The translations under genes and the position numbers were made by a program. This document shows positions 45,870 to 58,519 of a stretch of 64,000 bases of DNA, in pieces; the stretch's first letter is position 1; every line of letters starts with the position of its first letter. Source of the DNA: Diadema setosum (Eukaryota > Echinodermata > Echinoidea > Diadematoida > Diadematidae); contig CM067064.1 in assembly GCA_033980235.1 (NCBI GenBank), positions 30,760,170 through 30,824,169 on the forward strand, written 5' to 3'. Below the pieces are notes generated by a model. That model searched no databases. It worked only from the letters and a program-made list of their open reading frames with translations, and was not told the origin of the DNA.

Positions 45870-46335
45870 TACAGAGAGAGAGAGGGAAAGAAAGGGAGGA
45901 AAGAAAAAGAAGAGAGAGAGGGGGAGAGAAGGAGAGGGAGGGGGCAAGGAGGGGGGGGGGAGGCAAGAGGGAGAATCATTGCACAATACCTATACCCCGA
46001 AGGCTGGCTAATAACACTGTTCTCCACCCACCTCTCCACACACAATTCCGCATCTGATTGGATGCCAGCTAGAGGACAGATGAGTACCAGGTAAGGAGAA
46101 GGAATTATCTCCAGCAAACAAACAAATAATCCACCTTGAAGCCTACCCACGTGTCTGGCTTTCAAGAGAGAGAAGGAAAAAAAAAAACACCTTAAAAACC
46201 TGTCATAAAAACTAGACACAATCAGGAGTATCATGGAAAAGAAAGATGCGGAAGAGAGAGAAAAGGGGATAGTGAAAGGAAGAGAGAGAGATGAAGAGAG
46301 GGGGAGATGGAGGGGGAGAGAGGGGAACATATAGA
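45870..46335. repeat. purine-rich (GA/GGA)n tracts and G-run
   Basis: GA-rich sequence at about 45871-45975 with a poly-G run at 45951-45961, and again at 46245-46330. The L/S/P-rich minus-strand frames of up to 210 codons are low-complexity artefacts. Confidence 0.85.
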
Positions 46336-46479
46336 GTGAGATATATTTCTCAGCCAACCCAAATGCGTTGGGCAAGACTGATGAGAGAGACAATATGAAT
46401 ATATTCTTTCTCTCCCAATCTTTATTCTTTTTTTTTTTGCCTTCTAAAATTTCTGTTTGTACCTCTTCCATAATAAAGA

Positions 46480-47760
46480 AACTATTTTTTAATTGATGTG
46501 TTCTTCACCTAGAAGACAAGAGCAAGTCAGATTTGATGTGATAACAGCATGGAATGCTTTGCTGCATCTCAACGACCGACCACGATTTGCGGGACTTGAC
46601 ATGATTTCTGCTGACATGAAACTGGCTATAATGACCCCAGCGTAAACAGCCCCTTTGCATTGCATGCATCTGGAAAGCACATGCGCTGGAAGTATGTTTG
46701 CGTCGGAGGGGGAATTTTCAGCTTGCTTTGGCAAAGACACTCAAAGGGGGCCTAATGACGTATGTAGCTGGCTTTTGACGCATCTCTTGAGTTTTGTTGT
46801 TTTTCTGAAAGATTAAAGCACGATATACCATGATTGCTCTTTGCTGTTAGATGTATTCTCTACTACCAGTTTTAGCTTCATTGTTTTTCTTTTTGTGTTT
46901 TTGTTTCTTGACTTCATACAGGGTTGGGTACTTTGGCTGCAAAACAATTTCTAATCATGCCCTGATATGATATTGGCACTAACAACAAGAAGCATACATG
47001 TCTTAATCGCAGACACTGTAAGACAATAATGGGATGGTTATTGTTACATCATCAATATTCCTGACGTCTTGTGCTTCTGTCATCTCCATGGCAACAAGAA
47101 TCACAACGATGGCCCCATTCACACTCCAGCTCATTCTCTCTCAAATGGCATAAGTACTTTACCCTTATCATTTCTACTGTGACTACCACTGTCATCACTT
47201 CTGTGACTACTTCAACTACTACCACTACCATAACTACTATAACAGTACGACAACCTTTTCAAACTACTTCTGTTTCTACCACAAATTCTGATCCTTAAAG
47301 TCATCATTATCACATTGATGTATAATGACAACCATGATCATAAAACCCCACTTCTGAATGAATGAGAATCAACCTTGTTTAGAACAGGAACATTGTGACA
47401 CATTACCATATTACATGATTAGATTGCAAATTCTTATAGGCAACTCTTGACTTCGGAATGTTGTGCATGCATGATTTTGCCATTTTTCCCCTATTAACTG
47501 CCAATGACCGTTACCATGGGAATGTGACGAGTCTCATCTTTTCTCTCCCTAATGACTCACATAAGACAACAGATATAACAGAAACTTGTCATAACCAACT
47601 ATTTTCTCACCTGCGTAATCTAACTCTGACTGTCAAATCGCAGCAAAGGCTTGCCGTCATGAAGTCTTATACACAGATGTCGTGATTTTGAGAGTGAATA
47701 TTTTTCATTTAGTGAATTGTTTCTTAAAACACGGAGTTCATTCAAAAGGACTACTGTGAA
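46480..47760. other. no supported gene
   Basis: Frames of 75-85 codons on both strands without a recognised domain. CTCCATGGCAAC at 47084-47095 is a weak X-box-like site. ACT/ACC triplet-rich DNA lies at about 47180-47260. Confidence 0.45.
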
Positions 47761-47770
47761 TAGACCCACA

Positions 47771-48337
47771 TTAAAGGACAAGTTCACCTTCATTAACATA
47801 AGGATTGAGAGAATGCAGCAATATTAGTAGAACACATCAGTGAAAGCTTGAGGAAAATTGGACAATCGACGCAAAAGTTATGAATTTTTAAAACTTTTGT
47901 GTTGGAACCGCTGGATGAGGAGACTACTAAGGCTCGTGATGTCACATGAGTACAACAGTATAAAGAAAATGTAAAGAAAATTCAACATATTTTCACTTGT
48001 TTCGCATAATAAAAGAACACTTGACTTGCCTCTTTCTAAAGGCAATGGAAATAATATTACCCATAACATATGTCAGTAACGAGTCAAGGGAATGTGTACT
48101 TTTTTCAAAAGATGAAATTTTGTGAAATTCTCTTTATATTTTCAATATATTGTTGTACGCATGTGACATCATACACTGCAGTAGTCTTCTCATCCAGCGG
48201 TGACTGCACAAAAACTTCAAAAATTCATAACTTTTGAACGGATGGTCCGATATTCCTCAAACTTTCAATGATGTGTTCTACTAATATTGCTACATTCTCT
48301 CAATCCTTATGTTAATGAAGGTGAACTTGTCCTTTAA
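47771..48337. mobile_element. 567-bp foldback MITE bounded by TTAA, family 3
   Basis: TTAA|AGGACAAGTTCACCTTCA at the left mirrors TGAAGGTGAACTTGTCCT|TTAA at the right. The arms extend to at least GGATGAGGAGACTAC / GTAGTCTTCTCATCC (about 155 nt, roughly 85-90% by eye) and continue more weakly (GATGTCACATG) to a central region with a further TTGACTT/GAGTCAAG pair. It is non-coding. Confidence 0.9.
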
Positions 48338-48339
48338 CA

Positions 48340-51300
48340 CACAGATATACACAAAAAAACTCCCCCCACCACACCCTCTCTCCCACCCCCTACCCAAATT
48401 TCTTGCTCTCTCTTTATCCATCTACATAGCCATTTTTTTTTTACCTCTGCAGTCTTGATATCAAATGATAAAGGATAATTCATGTGGCTTCTAAAGACAG
48501 TTATGATGTGCAGAATACTCTGCACAATGTGAGGGAGCAGTGAGATTGAGGGCACCTTGACTCAACCTGTATCAGAATTGTGGACTTTTCCTGACCCCCA
48601 AGGGGAAAAAAAATGATAACAAAAGACGAAAAAACAGGATATGTCACATGAGTCAGACACAAAATATGCGCACAATAGGTAGCAAAAATGAAAATCCCTA
48701 CAACAACAAAAAACAAAACAAACAAAAAAAATGCACATACGGCAGTGGTGGCCTAAAACATTTCTTGAGTTCAACAGAAATTATGGCTGGGGTAATGCGT
48801 GAAGTGGACTAAGCAGATGACAAAAGTGTGAAACCTACAGGGGAAAGAGGGGGGGGGGGGGTACGGAGGGCTATCGAGCCGGTGAAACGGGAGACGAAGT
48901 TGCGCCGTGATGTAAGTGACAATGTCGACAAGATGAGGGAATTATTAATGCGGGTCAGTCTGACGATTCCCAGGGCAGCTCGCCAGGTGCCCTGGGAGTT
49001 CTCTGCCTCTTTCATTCTTATTCAACAATGATCCCTGTTGACCTCAACACTGTACCCCTCTCACTCCTCCTCCAGCCCCCCCCCCCTCTTGCTAACATCT
49101 CACAGAATGAAAAGATGATTATTCTCTCTTTCTTCTTCTCTCCCTCCCCTCTCCCTCCAGCCTCCCTTGATCATCGCTACTAGCTAGAAGCTTTTGTTCT
49201 CAAAAAAAAAAAAAAATGGAGGTGTGTGTAGGTGGAGCATTCACACTGGTCTCTTACTTCGTGAAGGTAAAGATATGCATTGACTGAATGTACTGTGAGT
49301 AGTAACTCCTACACAGTTTTAGACTAGAATTGAACTTCAAAAAACAAACAAACAAACAAACAAAACAAACAAAAACACACACACAACAACAACAACGAAA
49401 ACAACAGCAACCACCTGAGACACATTGCAAATGTTTCTGGAGCACATGAAAGGCACACAAACATGTGTAGGTGGTAAAACGAAGGACGAGTAAGCCTCGT
49501 AGAACCCACAGCCCACAAAGAAGGTTTCATTCCAGATATTTTGCCAGATTCCAACTGCCAAACAACAAGCCAAAGTGTGATACAGCACTATTATGCAAAT
49601 GATGCACAAGGATGAATTCTCACTAATAATATGTTACAGCGATAGGAAAATTCTAAGGTCACTTCAGAGTGGCAGCTTGTTGAGCAGTTTTTAGGGAAAA
49701 TATCAAACATGACTTATTCAGCTTAGATTAATTATGGGATAAAGTGGAGTGTTGACGTGGAACTCGTTCTCTCCTCCAAACCATCCCTTGAAATCATGAT
49801 TACGACCACTTATTTCGACAAGTAGCATTCCTTTTCTTTATAATTCACTCCATAATATTTTCACAGCTTGGTGTCGTAGAACATCTCCCCTCCTCAACCC
49901 CCCCCCCCTTAAAAAAAAAAGAGAAAACATTTTATTGCTCAATACATAACTTCACACAGCAAGCACCACACAAGATTCCAGTACTCAAACTGTAGAGGTG
50001 GGGGCACTAGTAACTCAATGCATGAGATATGCACTACACCGCAAAATTTCACATATATCAAATTTGGTCAGCCACGTGTGAAAGCAATCCTTGGACAAGA
50101 GGTGAGTTCAATTGATGATTTGACTGTGCACTGCATAAGATTACACACACACAGACAGTCATACTCTCTCTCTCCTTCTCTCCTTCTTCCCCTCCCTCTC
50201 TTTCTGTGAGAAGCAGTGATGCGCATATAACTATTCCCAACGACCCTGGAAAAGTTGGAACGACAGAGGGGGGTAAGTACATGATTTGAAAATTGGGGAC
50301 AGATTATGGGCAGGTTCACTTATCTTAAATGTTCATCACTTCATACACCATCAAATATATGCCACTCTTGGCCTTTGTCTTTCTTCATAGGTCTGTCCCT
50401 CTCGCTGTCTCACTTTTTCTTCTTAGTTCATTCTTTCGCTCCCTCTTTCTCTGTCTTAATGCACTGGTTTTGGAAATGCAAGTGGCAAAAGGCCAGGGTA
50501 GCTGAGGTTGGCCGATATGGGTGACAGCAGGTTAAGTTGGATGGACAGATGAACCGAGTGAGAGATGGGGAAGAATAAATTGTCGGCTGAGAAGCAGAAG
50601 GGAGTAATCGCAAGGGGATATTGAGTCATTGGTATCACGTTGTACAGCTTGATCTCTTCTACATTATGGTATCAATGTTAAACTATTTTCATTTTCAGTA
50701 AAATGCTTATATCAAAACCAGAGGGGCACTATTCAACCAAATATAATTTGGAACCATGTTTATGAATCTACCCATTTCTGGTTAAGTTATTTCATGAAAA
50801 ATTGATCTGTTTTGTTTCTATTTGTGCTCAAATCTTGGAATGCAATAGCACCTTCCTTGTTCTCAGCTGAAGGAATGGACTGATGGACTCAAACCATGAA
50901 AGGAATAGAGGGGGAATCTAAAGATGGTCCTTTGTATTAGATTTAAATGTCAAAGGTTGACAAATTTTTGAGAAGATGGGTAAAATTTTCTTTCTTCTTG
51001 GGTTAGATTGGCAGATCCATTTGCTTTGGTTTAATTATGAAGTCACCAGTGACTGTGAAGAATTTCAAGTTAGAATTTGAGCTGAATGTTCTATCACTAC
51101 GTTAACATCTACCTCTGATGCTATCAGATGCTAGAAAAGCTAGTTCTGCCTATCTCTCTCTCCCTCCCCCCCCCCCTCTTTGCATCAGTCTGTTTCTGTT
51201 CTTCTTCTCCATTTTCCATCTTCCATTTTCTTTCATTTGTCTTCTTTCCCACTCTATCATTTTCTTATGATTCTTTTCCTTGAAATCTCACAGTGGGAAA

Positions 51301-52460
51301 AAATCCCCTTTTTTTTCTGACTGCGGCCTTCCAAAGGGAGTAATGCCCTATCGTCATTAGGTTAACATACTAAAGCCATGTTATTCAGCATATATGTTGC
51401 TATATAACCAGTTTGCCACATACCCAAAAAGCTATCTACATATCCTTCCACACGCAGCACATACACATACTATATGTACATACACACACATACATAGTAT
51501 GCACAGACATACTTAAATGTAGGTCAATATACAAACACACATTATCTAATGCTGTATGACTTCTGAATCGATACATGAGCCAATTAGGAGAAAGTAGCAC
51601 AAATCCTGGGTCAACATACAGTACATATCACGTCTTAGCTGAATGCGCACATCTCAAAACAAGTGCATACAAGATAACAGAAAACTTTCAGTTTTGTCCG
51701 TCATGCATACGCCCACACACAAACACAAACATGAACACGCACACAAAATGAAGCTTGATCTCATTCTGTCAGCCTCTTGTCTGTCTGTCTGTCTGTCTGT
51801 GTGTGTGTGTCTCTCTGTCTGTTTTTTTCAATTCATGTCTCTACTCCCACTCAATTTCATACCAACACACTGGCGAAACATGTTGACTCCACGCACGTGT
51901 CTGCTACATTCATATCAAACAAAGATCGCTAAAAATCCGTGGAAAGATAAAATTTCAAATCACAACAGCCCAAGAAAGAGAGAAAGAAAAATTTGTACAG
52001 AATGCATTGGAGCTTCTATATAGTGCTGCCCACACACTGTCATGAGCATACTTAAAGGTACTTTGATAAAAAAAAAAAATACCTTGTTTATCATGTGTTA
52101 AATTGTCTGCAATAATGCCTGACTACAATATGTTACCTGTAGTGTGTAATGACGCCATAGCTGCAAATTGGATGGCAAAAAGATAAGAAGATGTGTCTTT
52201 TGAAGTGATAAAATGTGTCATAATATTAGACTTGAGGACCAAAACTCACTACATACCCATATACCATGCATTGTTTAGAAACCTGTTTTGAAGTCATCAA
52301 AATAATAAAACTACTGATAACAACATACACATAAGAATCTACACATACTTACAAGTATACAACAAACACACATATGAATACATAGATGGTTGGATAAATA
52401 TACTTACATATGTGCATGCATAGATATCATATGTAGCAAATGATAGATCTGAACATATCA
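48340..52460. other. about 4 kb of unique and simple sequence, no gene
   Basis: Poly-G at 48849-48860, poly-C at 49077-49086 and 49903-49911, A13-15 at about 49203, AAAC repeats at 49340-49380, CT at 50166-50190 and TGTC at 51777-51800. Open frames up to 126 codons contain no recognised domain. Confidence 0.5.
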
Positions 52461-52465
52461 TAAAG

Positions 52466-52545
52466 TACAGTCAAGCCTTAGTGACCACCTGTGTATAATG
52501 GCCACTTTCTGTCTCCCTTTGGTGGCTGTTATAGACAGGTTAGAC

Positions 52546-52549
<4 letters not shown>
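52466..52549. mobile_element. short TIR element (TACAGTCAAG type)
   Basis: TACAGTCAAGCCTTAGTGAC at 52466 and CAGGTTAGACTGCA at about 52536-52549 form imperfect inverted ends around TGTATAATGGCCACTTTCTG / GGTGGCTGTTATAGACAGG. It is about 84 bp and directly followed by (AT)n at 52549-52582. Confidence 0.65.

Positions 52550-52582
<33 letters not shown>
52549..52582. repeat. (AT)n microsatellite
   Basis: Uninterrupted AT dinucleotides. Confidence 0.95.
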
Positions 52583-52589
<7 letters not shown>

Positions 52590-53632
52590 CATAAAGCATT
52601 TCTAGCAGGCACATTCTGGAGATAGATACACACACAGTCCTACATGGTATCCCACATAAACAAGGACACATAATTATGTTCACAAAGACTACTCCGTCAG
52701 CTTTGAATGTCACGGCTTAGCACAAGCTTGAGTTTTAGTTTCTAACAGCTTTTTTGACTACCACGATTGGTACGAAACGTCAGAGTCGAGGTATTCAAGC
52801 ACAAGTGGTAGACAATGGAGTGCAGTGTATGCTGAAATCAATCCAGCACATATGGTGGTAACTATGGGATTCCAAGAACAGTTCAGGGAAAAAAAATATT
52901 ACAAATATATATTTCAATCATAAAACCATAGCAGAAAAGAGAAATAGATATATGTGTGGGGTCTGGCAGGAAGTGATATTATTCCGGTGGCGGAGTCGAG
53001 ACCAGATGTTGAGCAAACATTAACACGCATTGGCCACAGGTGGACGCCTTCATCCGTTTACGATCTGCCAGGGGCGGCGTCACCAACCTACTTTCTGTTG
53101 GCTCCCGATCGATGGCAATATGCAAAGGGGAAGAAAAAAACCCGCTAAAACAAACAAAAACAAACCCTTGCTGAAAATCCTGTCATCCCATTCTTCTAAT
53201 TCCACATAGCATGCAACTGTTTGAGAAGAATTTGCACATGTCAGATATAAGCCAAACAAAGGTAAGGCAAACACTACTAGGGAGTGAAATTAACTCTCAC
53301 TAACGAAACTCTCTCTCAAATCAGTGTTATCCCCAGGTGGGTGCCTGCTGAAACGAATTTATTGCTTCCTTTCTGACGAGTGTAAACAGAACTGACTAAA
53401 CAAACCAGAAAATGGAAAGGGAAGCATGTGGATTATTGCAATCAATTTGCTGATAATGTATGAAACACCAAGGAGTGGAGTATATAGGCGAACCTTGGTT
53501 AAAAAGACAGAGTAATATTTGCACTGAATTCTGCATCTTTGTGAGCAAGATTTGCACATATCATAATTACCGTTTTACAAAAAGAATGACATTAGTGCAA
53601 AAAAAAACTAGATATATCGCTACGGCGACTGA

Positions 53633-54609
53633 TATGCCTCCGCCATAATGCATGGTTCTCCTAATATAGTATAGTACAATGTCTTGACAATGTCTTGACA
53701 ATGTGTGATGACAGTTTCACACAATTGGCAAAATATTGAAATGACAGGTTTGACACAAATGTGCTGAATGTTCACTTTCCTAGAACTAGGTTCAATTGGA
53801 TGAATGATTAAAATGTCAGAGAGCAGGTATTTGGGGAACTGATGATTTTTACTTGACTTTTGACCCTTTTATAAGTTTATGCATTGAGTAATTTTCAAGG
53901 TATTGAGAAAAAGTATAATTTCAGTATCAAATGGGAAAATAGCATTATCTAAACCTTTCATTTGACCTTTGACCTCACAGTTCCATAGAGAATCACTGTA
54001 AGGTAGAACATGCATAAATATGTAAGTTTCATGATGATACCTTGAGTTACTTTCGAGATATGGAGGAAAAAGTGCAATTTAGCACTTTCACTTGACCTTT
54101 TACCTTTTGACCTTTGACCTTTTGGCAATTCCCCAAAAATATATATTGGGTAATACATGCCATACATCAAGTTTAAAAAAAAACAACCCTTCAGGCATAT
54201 TGCATTTTAAAGAAAGTAGTGCTATTTTGAGGAGTTGACCTTGACCTTTGACCCCCTTGACCTTTGACCCATGACCCCCAACTTCCCTAGATAATCACTG
54301 CCCGTCGGTACAAGCATATATACTAAGTTCCATGAAGATACCTTGAACCATTTGCGAGATATGGAGAAAAACATGAAATTTCAATTTTTTTTCCCACAAA
54401 ATAACCTGTGACCTTTGACCTTTGACCCTAAAATTCACACAAAGTATTATCCCCCAAGGATAAACCCTCATACCAAGTTTGATGTAAAACCACCACACGG
54501 TTCTTGAGATATCGACAAAAACAAAACGGGACGGACGGACGTACGGACGTACGGACGGACGGACGACCCGAAAACATAATGCCTCCGGCCACTTCGTTGC
54601 GGAGGCATA
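53633..54609 (-). mobile_element. 977-bp element with TATGCCTCCGC ends, rich in TGACCTTTGACC
   Basis: TATGCCTCCGC (53633-53643) is mirrored by GCGGAGGCATA (54599-54609). Next to the right end, CCTCCGGCCACTTCGTTGCG forms a hairpin and a GGAC/GTAC-based tandem (54529-54566) follows inward. The interior repeats TGACCTTTGACC phrases (for example 53963-53975, about 54115, 54240-54262, 54410-54425), linked by similar sentences about 'AGATATGGAGAAAAA'. The minus-strand RPSVRPYVRPS frame is a tandem-repeat artefact. Orientation is by convention from the tandem-bearing end. There is no transposase. Confidence 0.75.
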
Positions 54610-54833
54610 AAAACACATGCAGCGGAAGATTATATAATAAAAAGGAGCACTATGCTCTGTGTTCTAACTACCACTCAAAACTATTCAAGAAAATACCACC
54701 ACACAGTTTCATGCCTGTTAATGTGAATCTTTATTCTTTAGAATAAATATATAACCTTTCATCTAGAATGTGATAATTACTCTGATCCCCAAATAAGCGA
54801 ATGTCTTAGCTTAGTTAATATAATACAAATGGC

Positions 54834-54857
54834 TGGGGGGGGGGGGAGGGGGGGGGG
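54834..54857 (+). repeat. interrupted poly-G tract
   Basis: About 23 of 24 bases are G, broken once by A. Strong G-quadruplex potential on the plus strand. Confidence 0.9.
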
Positions 54858-54959
54858 TAAAAGTATAATAAAAACGTGAAAGAGGGTAAAGGGAAGGATG
54901 GAGTGGAAAAGGGGGTAGTGTAAGAAGTTGGTAGGAGGGAGTTGTCCAAAAAAAAAAAA

Positions 54960-56040
54960 AGAGTAAAGCTACCAACAGTAAGTCCCCTGTGTTTGATATT
55001 CGGTATTGATTTACTATGGTGGCTTGCAGGATTGAGACAAGCGGTAAACACAGCCGTCTGCTTTACAGCAAAAGAGATGGCAAGTCTTTATGACTTGGAA
55101 AAATGCATCCAGAGAAAACATTCATGCTTGTTAGATCCATGCCCCTTTGTTTGGTCTGGCTTGGTTTGTTACTTAATTGCTTTATTGCCGCCACAGAAGA
55201 ACGGGGGACTTCTTTTCGGCATTGTTGAGTGCAGGCATCTACTCGGCAGTTGCTTACAGCATGATTGAAAGACAAGAAGAAAAATAAACCAGATGAATAC
55301 AATTGCATAGCATATGCCCAGGAGGTGCGATTGTGTGCTAGTATGTGTGAACTTGCATGTCTGAGAGTGATCGTGTCCATTTATGTAACTGCACGTGTAA
55401 ACGCTCATCGTTTGCTGCTGATCCCGCTGTATGAAATACCCTAAGAAATCCATGTGATGGCTCTGAAAGACATTGCCCGCAGAAACCCATCCAAACAACA
55501 TCCCCGCTTCCCTTCTGACTGCTGCCTGCAAGCAAATGCACTCATTGACGGCGTAGTTCATATGAAAAGAAGCAGGTTTCACTGCAGCCTGTGTACTCTT
55601 TTCCACATCTTAATTCATAACAACTTCTTCTTAAAAAAAAGAATAAATTCATGATCCAACCTTCCTGACATTAGGGGCTCATGTACTCATACAACTTTTA
55701 ACAAACAAATGAGTAAGCAAAACAGATCTGTCACCTAAATACGTTATGTCTGGAGTTTTATTTTTTCTTTCTACTTACCACAGCTTTCTTACAAGTAGTG
55801 CAATGAAATCAAGACTACTGTAAAGCAAAAGCTCTATCAGCATATTGAGTACAAGGCTGAACTTCCTGTGACCTTTTTATCTACTTCCAGGTTATTTAGT
55901 CTTGATAACAGTTTTTCACACCTTTAGCTTCTAAAAGAAGGAAAGACGGAAAAAAAAAATGAGAACAAAATCAACCTTCTATATGGTAGGAGAAGTTACT
56001 GCAGTACTAACTTCATGCCAAAACCTAATCTGCATACTTT
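54960..56040. other. no supported gene; overlapping frames of uncertain meaning
   Basis: A minus-strand frame of 145 codons (55169-55606) contains a hydrophobic segment (LLGICYAIVFIWFIFLLVF). Overlapping plus and minus frames of about 105 codons also exist. There is no homology I recognise and no splice or promoter context, so I make no gene call. Confidence 0.3.
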
Positions 56041-56061
56041 TAGCCATTAATACTGAACGCA

Positions 56062-56240
56062 CAATATATTTTGCAGGATTTTTATTTTCACATAGTCTGT
56101 GAGTGCGGAGCTATTTATGAATTCAAAAAAACCCCACAAGAATATGAACTCTGATCCCGACACAATGTGACGTGCAAGCGTACAATTCTCTGATCATTAC
56201 TGTACTCCACGTAGGCGAGTTTAACCACTGGCAAAATCGT
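56062..56240. mobile_element. decayed relative of the 44774 TIR element
   Basis: TATATTTTGCAGGATTTTTA against TATATTTCGCGGGGGTTTTA, and GTGCGGAGCTATTT against GTCGGGAGCTATTC, align in order. CGAGTTTAACCACTGGCAAA follows, matching CGAATTTAACCACTC. Most differences are CpG to TpG or CpA changes. Confidence 0.55.
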
Positions 56241-56590
56241 CAGGAAATCCCACATTCACAAAGAGTTAGCCTTGCTAGATATAATACAGTGTGTATAGTA
56301 GATTACTCTGATGATGCCTCAGACTTCATCTCAAAATTATACCAGCTCGCCTGGTGTCAGTGATACTGTGAGCTTCAATGCGACAATCGGACCAGGCAAT
56401 CTGACAAAACCAGGCTCTGATAGAACAAGCAAGATTCTGTGTTATAATTGAGTCTTCCCCCCATCCTGTAATTCATGAGGAGGGGCAGTTGAATCATATT
56501 TCAGATTTTGGAATTGTCCTACCAGCACTATTTCTAGCTTCATTCATTGTGGGGGATATCATTTACTGTAACAACAAAGATTTAAGAACC

Positions 56591-56740
56591 TCCCCCCCCC
56601 CCCCCCTCCTCCTTCTAACCCTAAGAAAAGCTGGGCATGGCTTAGATCACCAGCAATGGAAATGTTGTCCTCTGTGATACATGACAAGAAGACCAGGAAA
56701 AAAAATCATCATCACCACCAATATACACAATAATGCTACC

Positions 56741-56783
<43 letters not shown>
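56591..56783. repeat. poly-C run and (GAT)n microsatellite
   Basis: C16 at about 56591-56606. GAT trinucleotides at 56741-56783 translate as poly-Asp, poly-Ile or poly-Ser depending on strand and frame. Confidence 0.95.
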
Positions 56784-56784
<1 letters not shown>

Positions 56785-57079
56785 CAACAACAACAGCAAG
56801 ACATGTAATACAGACACTCTTACACTCACAAATGTCAGCAGAACTGGCGGTACTGTAATTTGAGTTTGAAAAGCTCTTTCTCGACAAGTTTTGCTTTTTT
56901 CATCTATTTTACATGTATGTTCTTTCATTTGACTTCCTTTCACTGACCATTCATGACAGCAAGTTTGCAGTTCACAGAGGTTACTGGAATTGTGTCACTG
57001 GTAAAATTGCTGTCCACTGAAAAAAAAAAAGTTCTATAAATGAAAAGTGAATAGTATGAAGGACTGGTGTGGACCCCCA

Positions 57080-57082
<3 letters not shown>

Positions 57083-57127
<45 letters not shown>
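57083..57127. repeat. (AC)n microsatellite
   Basis: Uninterrupted AC dinucleotides, about 45 bases. Confidence 0.97.
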
Positions 57128-57128
<1 letters not shown>

Positions 57129-57149
57129 CAAACACAATTGCCGATGACA

Positions 57150-58415
57150 AAATACATCAAGTTTTGTTGGACAATTTTTTTTTTCTTTTCACAGGCAGCT
57201 GGCCAAATGAAAATGGTATACATGACGCTTTGTATGGGTGAGTGTGGACTGTCTGCCACACTAAGCGGGCGGTTATTTACTTGACTTGAAAGCCGAGAAG
57301 CTATAATGGACTTAATACATTGTGCCGCAGCAGTGCCGAGTTACACTCCTCCAAACATACTGCCAGCTTCTAAGGCACATTGAAATCATTCTTCTTCCTC
57401 TTCTTTTTTTTTTTCCTTAAAAGCAGAGAATATAAATAACTCAAAAAGAATATCTCTTTGCTACACATATCCTGTTGACACCATGTTTTGAAATAACTAG
57501 TGTATACATATACATATACATGATCATATGAATATATATATATATATATATATACATATATATACATATATATCGACGAGCAGTGCAAGTTCCATAAATC
57601 TGTCATCCTTGCTCATTTTACCCCGAGGGAGGGAATTTTTCGTCTGAATTCCATACAACAATTACGCTATACTTTTCGGTGACCTTCAAATCGTCGCCCG
57701 ACACCATGTAGCTTCATAAGTTGTGACATGTGTATATATATATGACAATGTAAACAGCCTTCAGATCCTCTTCATAAATTGTATTCAAGGCATGTCCCTC
57801 TCAGACCTCAATAGATCACGATGGGTAATACATGCATTTTTTTTTTTCAAACAATGTAAATAACCCCCAAGTTCAGATATTTATAACATATTTTCCATCT
57901 TTTCCCTTCTACTTGACATATTCCTTTGATGTACATGCTTTTCTGGAATTTTCAAACCCAGAGGGAACTAAATGGCATATTTTTTTGTGAGGGAATAGAC
58001 TGAAAAGTACATTATAAATGGTGTGGTACATAAACACTGCCTTAGTTCAAGGGGATCTCTCAAAATAGAATAAGAATTCAATGCAGCACTGAGCATCTGC
58101 TGTGCAGGGTCTGATATTAGTGACATACCACTCCAAACACAGCATTGTTACTTTCCCCCTTTTCTGGTTAATGTTGAACCTTTGTCAATTATATATAAAG
58201 GGCAAATCTTTGATAAAGCTGTTTTTTGTTGTTTTTTTTTTTAATAATCAAATCCACCTCATCTCCCCTTTAGAGAAAGGATAAGACATATACATGTATA
58301 TCTTCCCTCCTTTTGTTCCACAAAAAAGTTGGGGAATAAAAGAAATAAAATCTTGAAATATTTGTTTTCGCTCTCTTTTCTCTAGTTTCGAACACACACA
58401 GTTTCCGGAGGCTCC
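57150..58415. other. no gene seen
   Basis: AT-rich, with short (AT)n at 57535-57575 and poly-T runs (57837-57848, 58231-58242). No recognised feature. Confidence 0.55.
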
Positions 58416-58420
58416 CGCTC

Positions 58421-58512
58421 TTAACCCGTTGAGGACAAGCTGACTTTGCTACAACACGCATTCTAATAGACTCCAGCCTGAGTTTACTTGGGACTAGTCT
58501 TCAACAGGTTAA
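58421..58512 (+). mobile_element. ~93-bp TTAA-bounded mini-element, copy 2
   Basis: TTAA|CCCGTTGAGGACAAGC at the left, GGGACTAGTCTTCAACAGG|TTAA at the right. Same orientation and interior as the copy at 39907. Confidence 0.9.
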
Positions 58513-58519
58513 GGGGATA

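Noticed and set aside
45839..46471. Minus-strand frame of 210 codons, the second-longest in the window
   Set aside because: Much of it is purine-rich low-complexity DNA read as L/S/P/F runs. No domain, splice or promoter context.
54295..54618. Minus-strand frame with RPSVRP repeats
   Set aside because: The repeat comes from a GGAC-type tandem at the end of a transposon-like element; no evidence of translation.
55169..55606. 145-codon minus-strand frame with one hydrophobic segment
   Set aside because: One membrane-like stretch is not enough. There is no homology I recognise, no splice sites, and other long frames overlap it on both strands.
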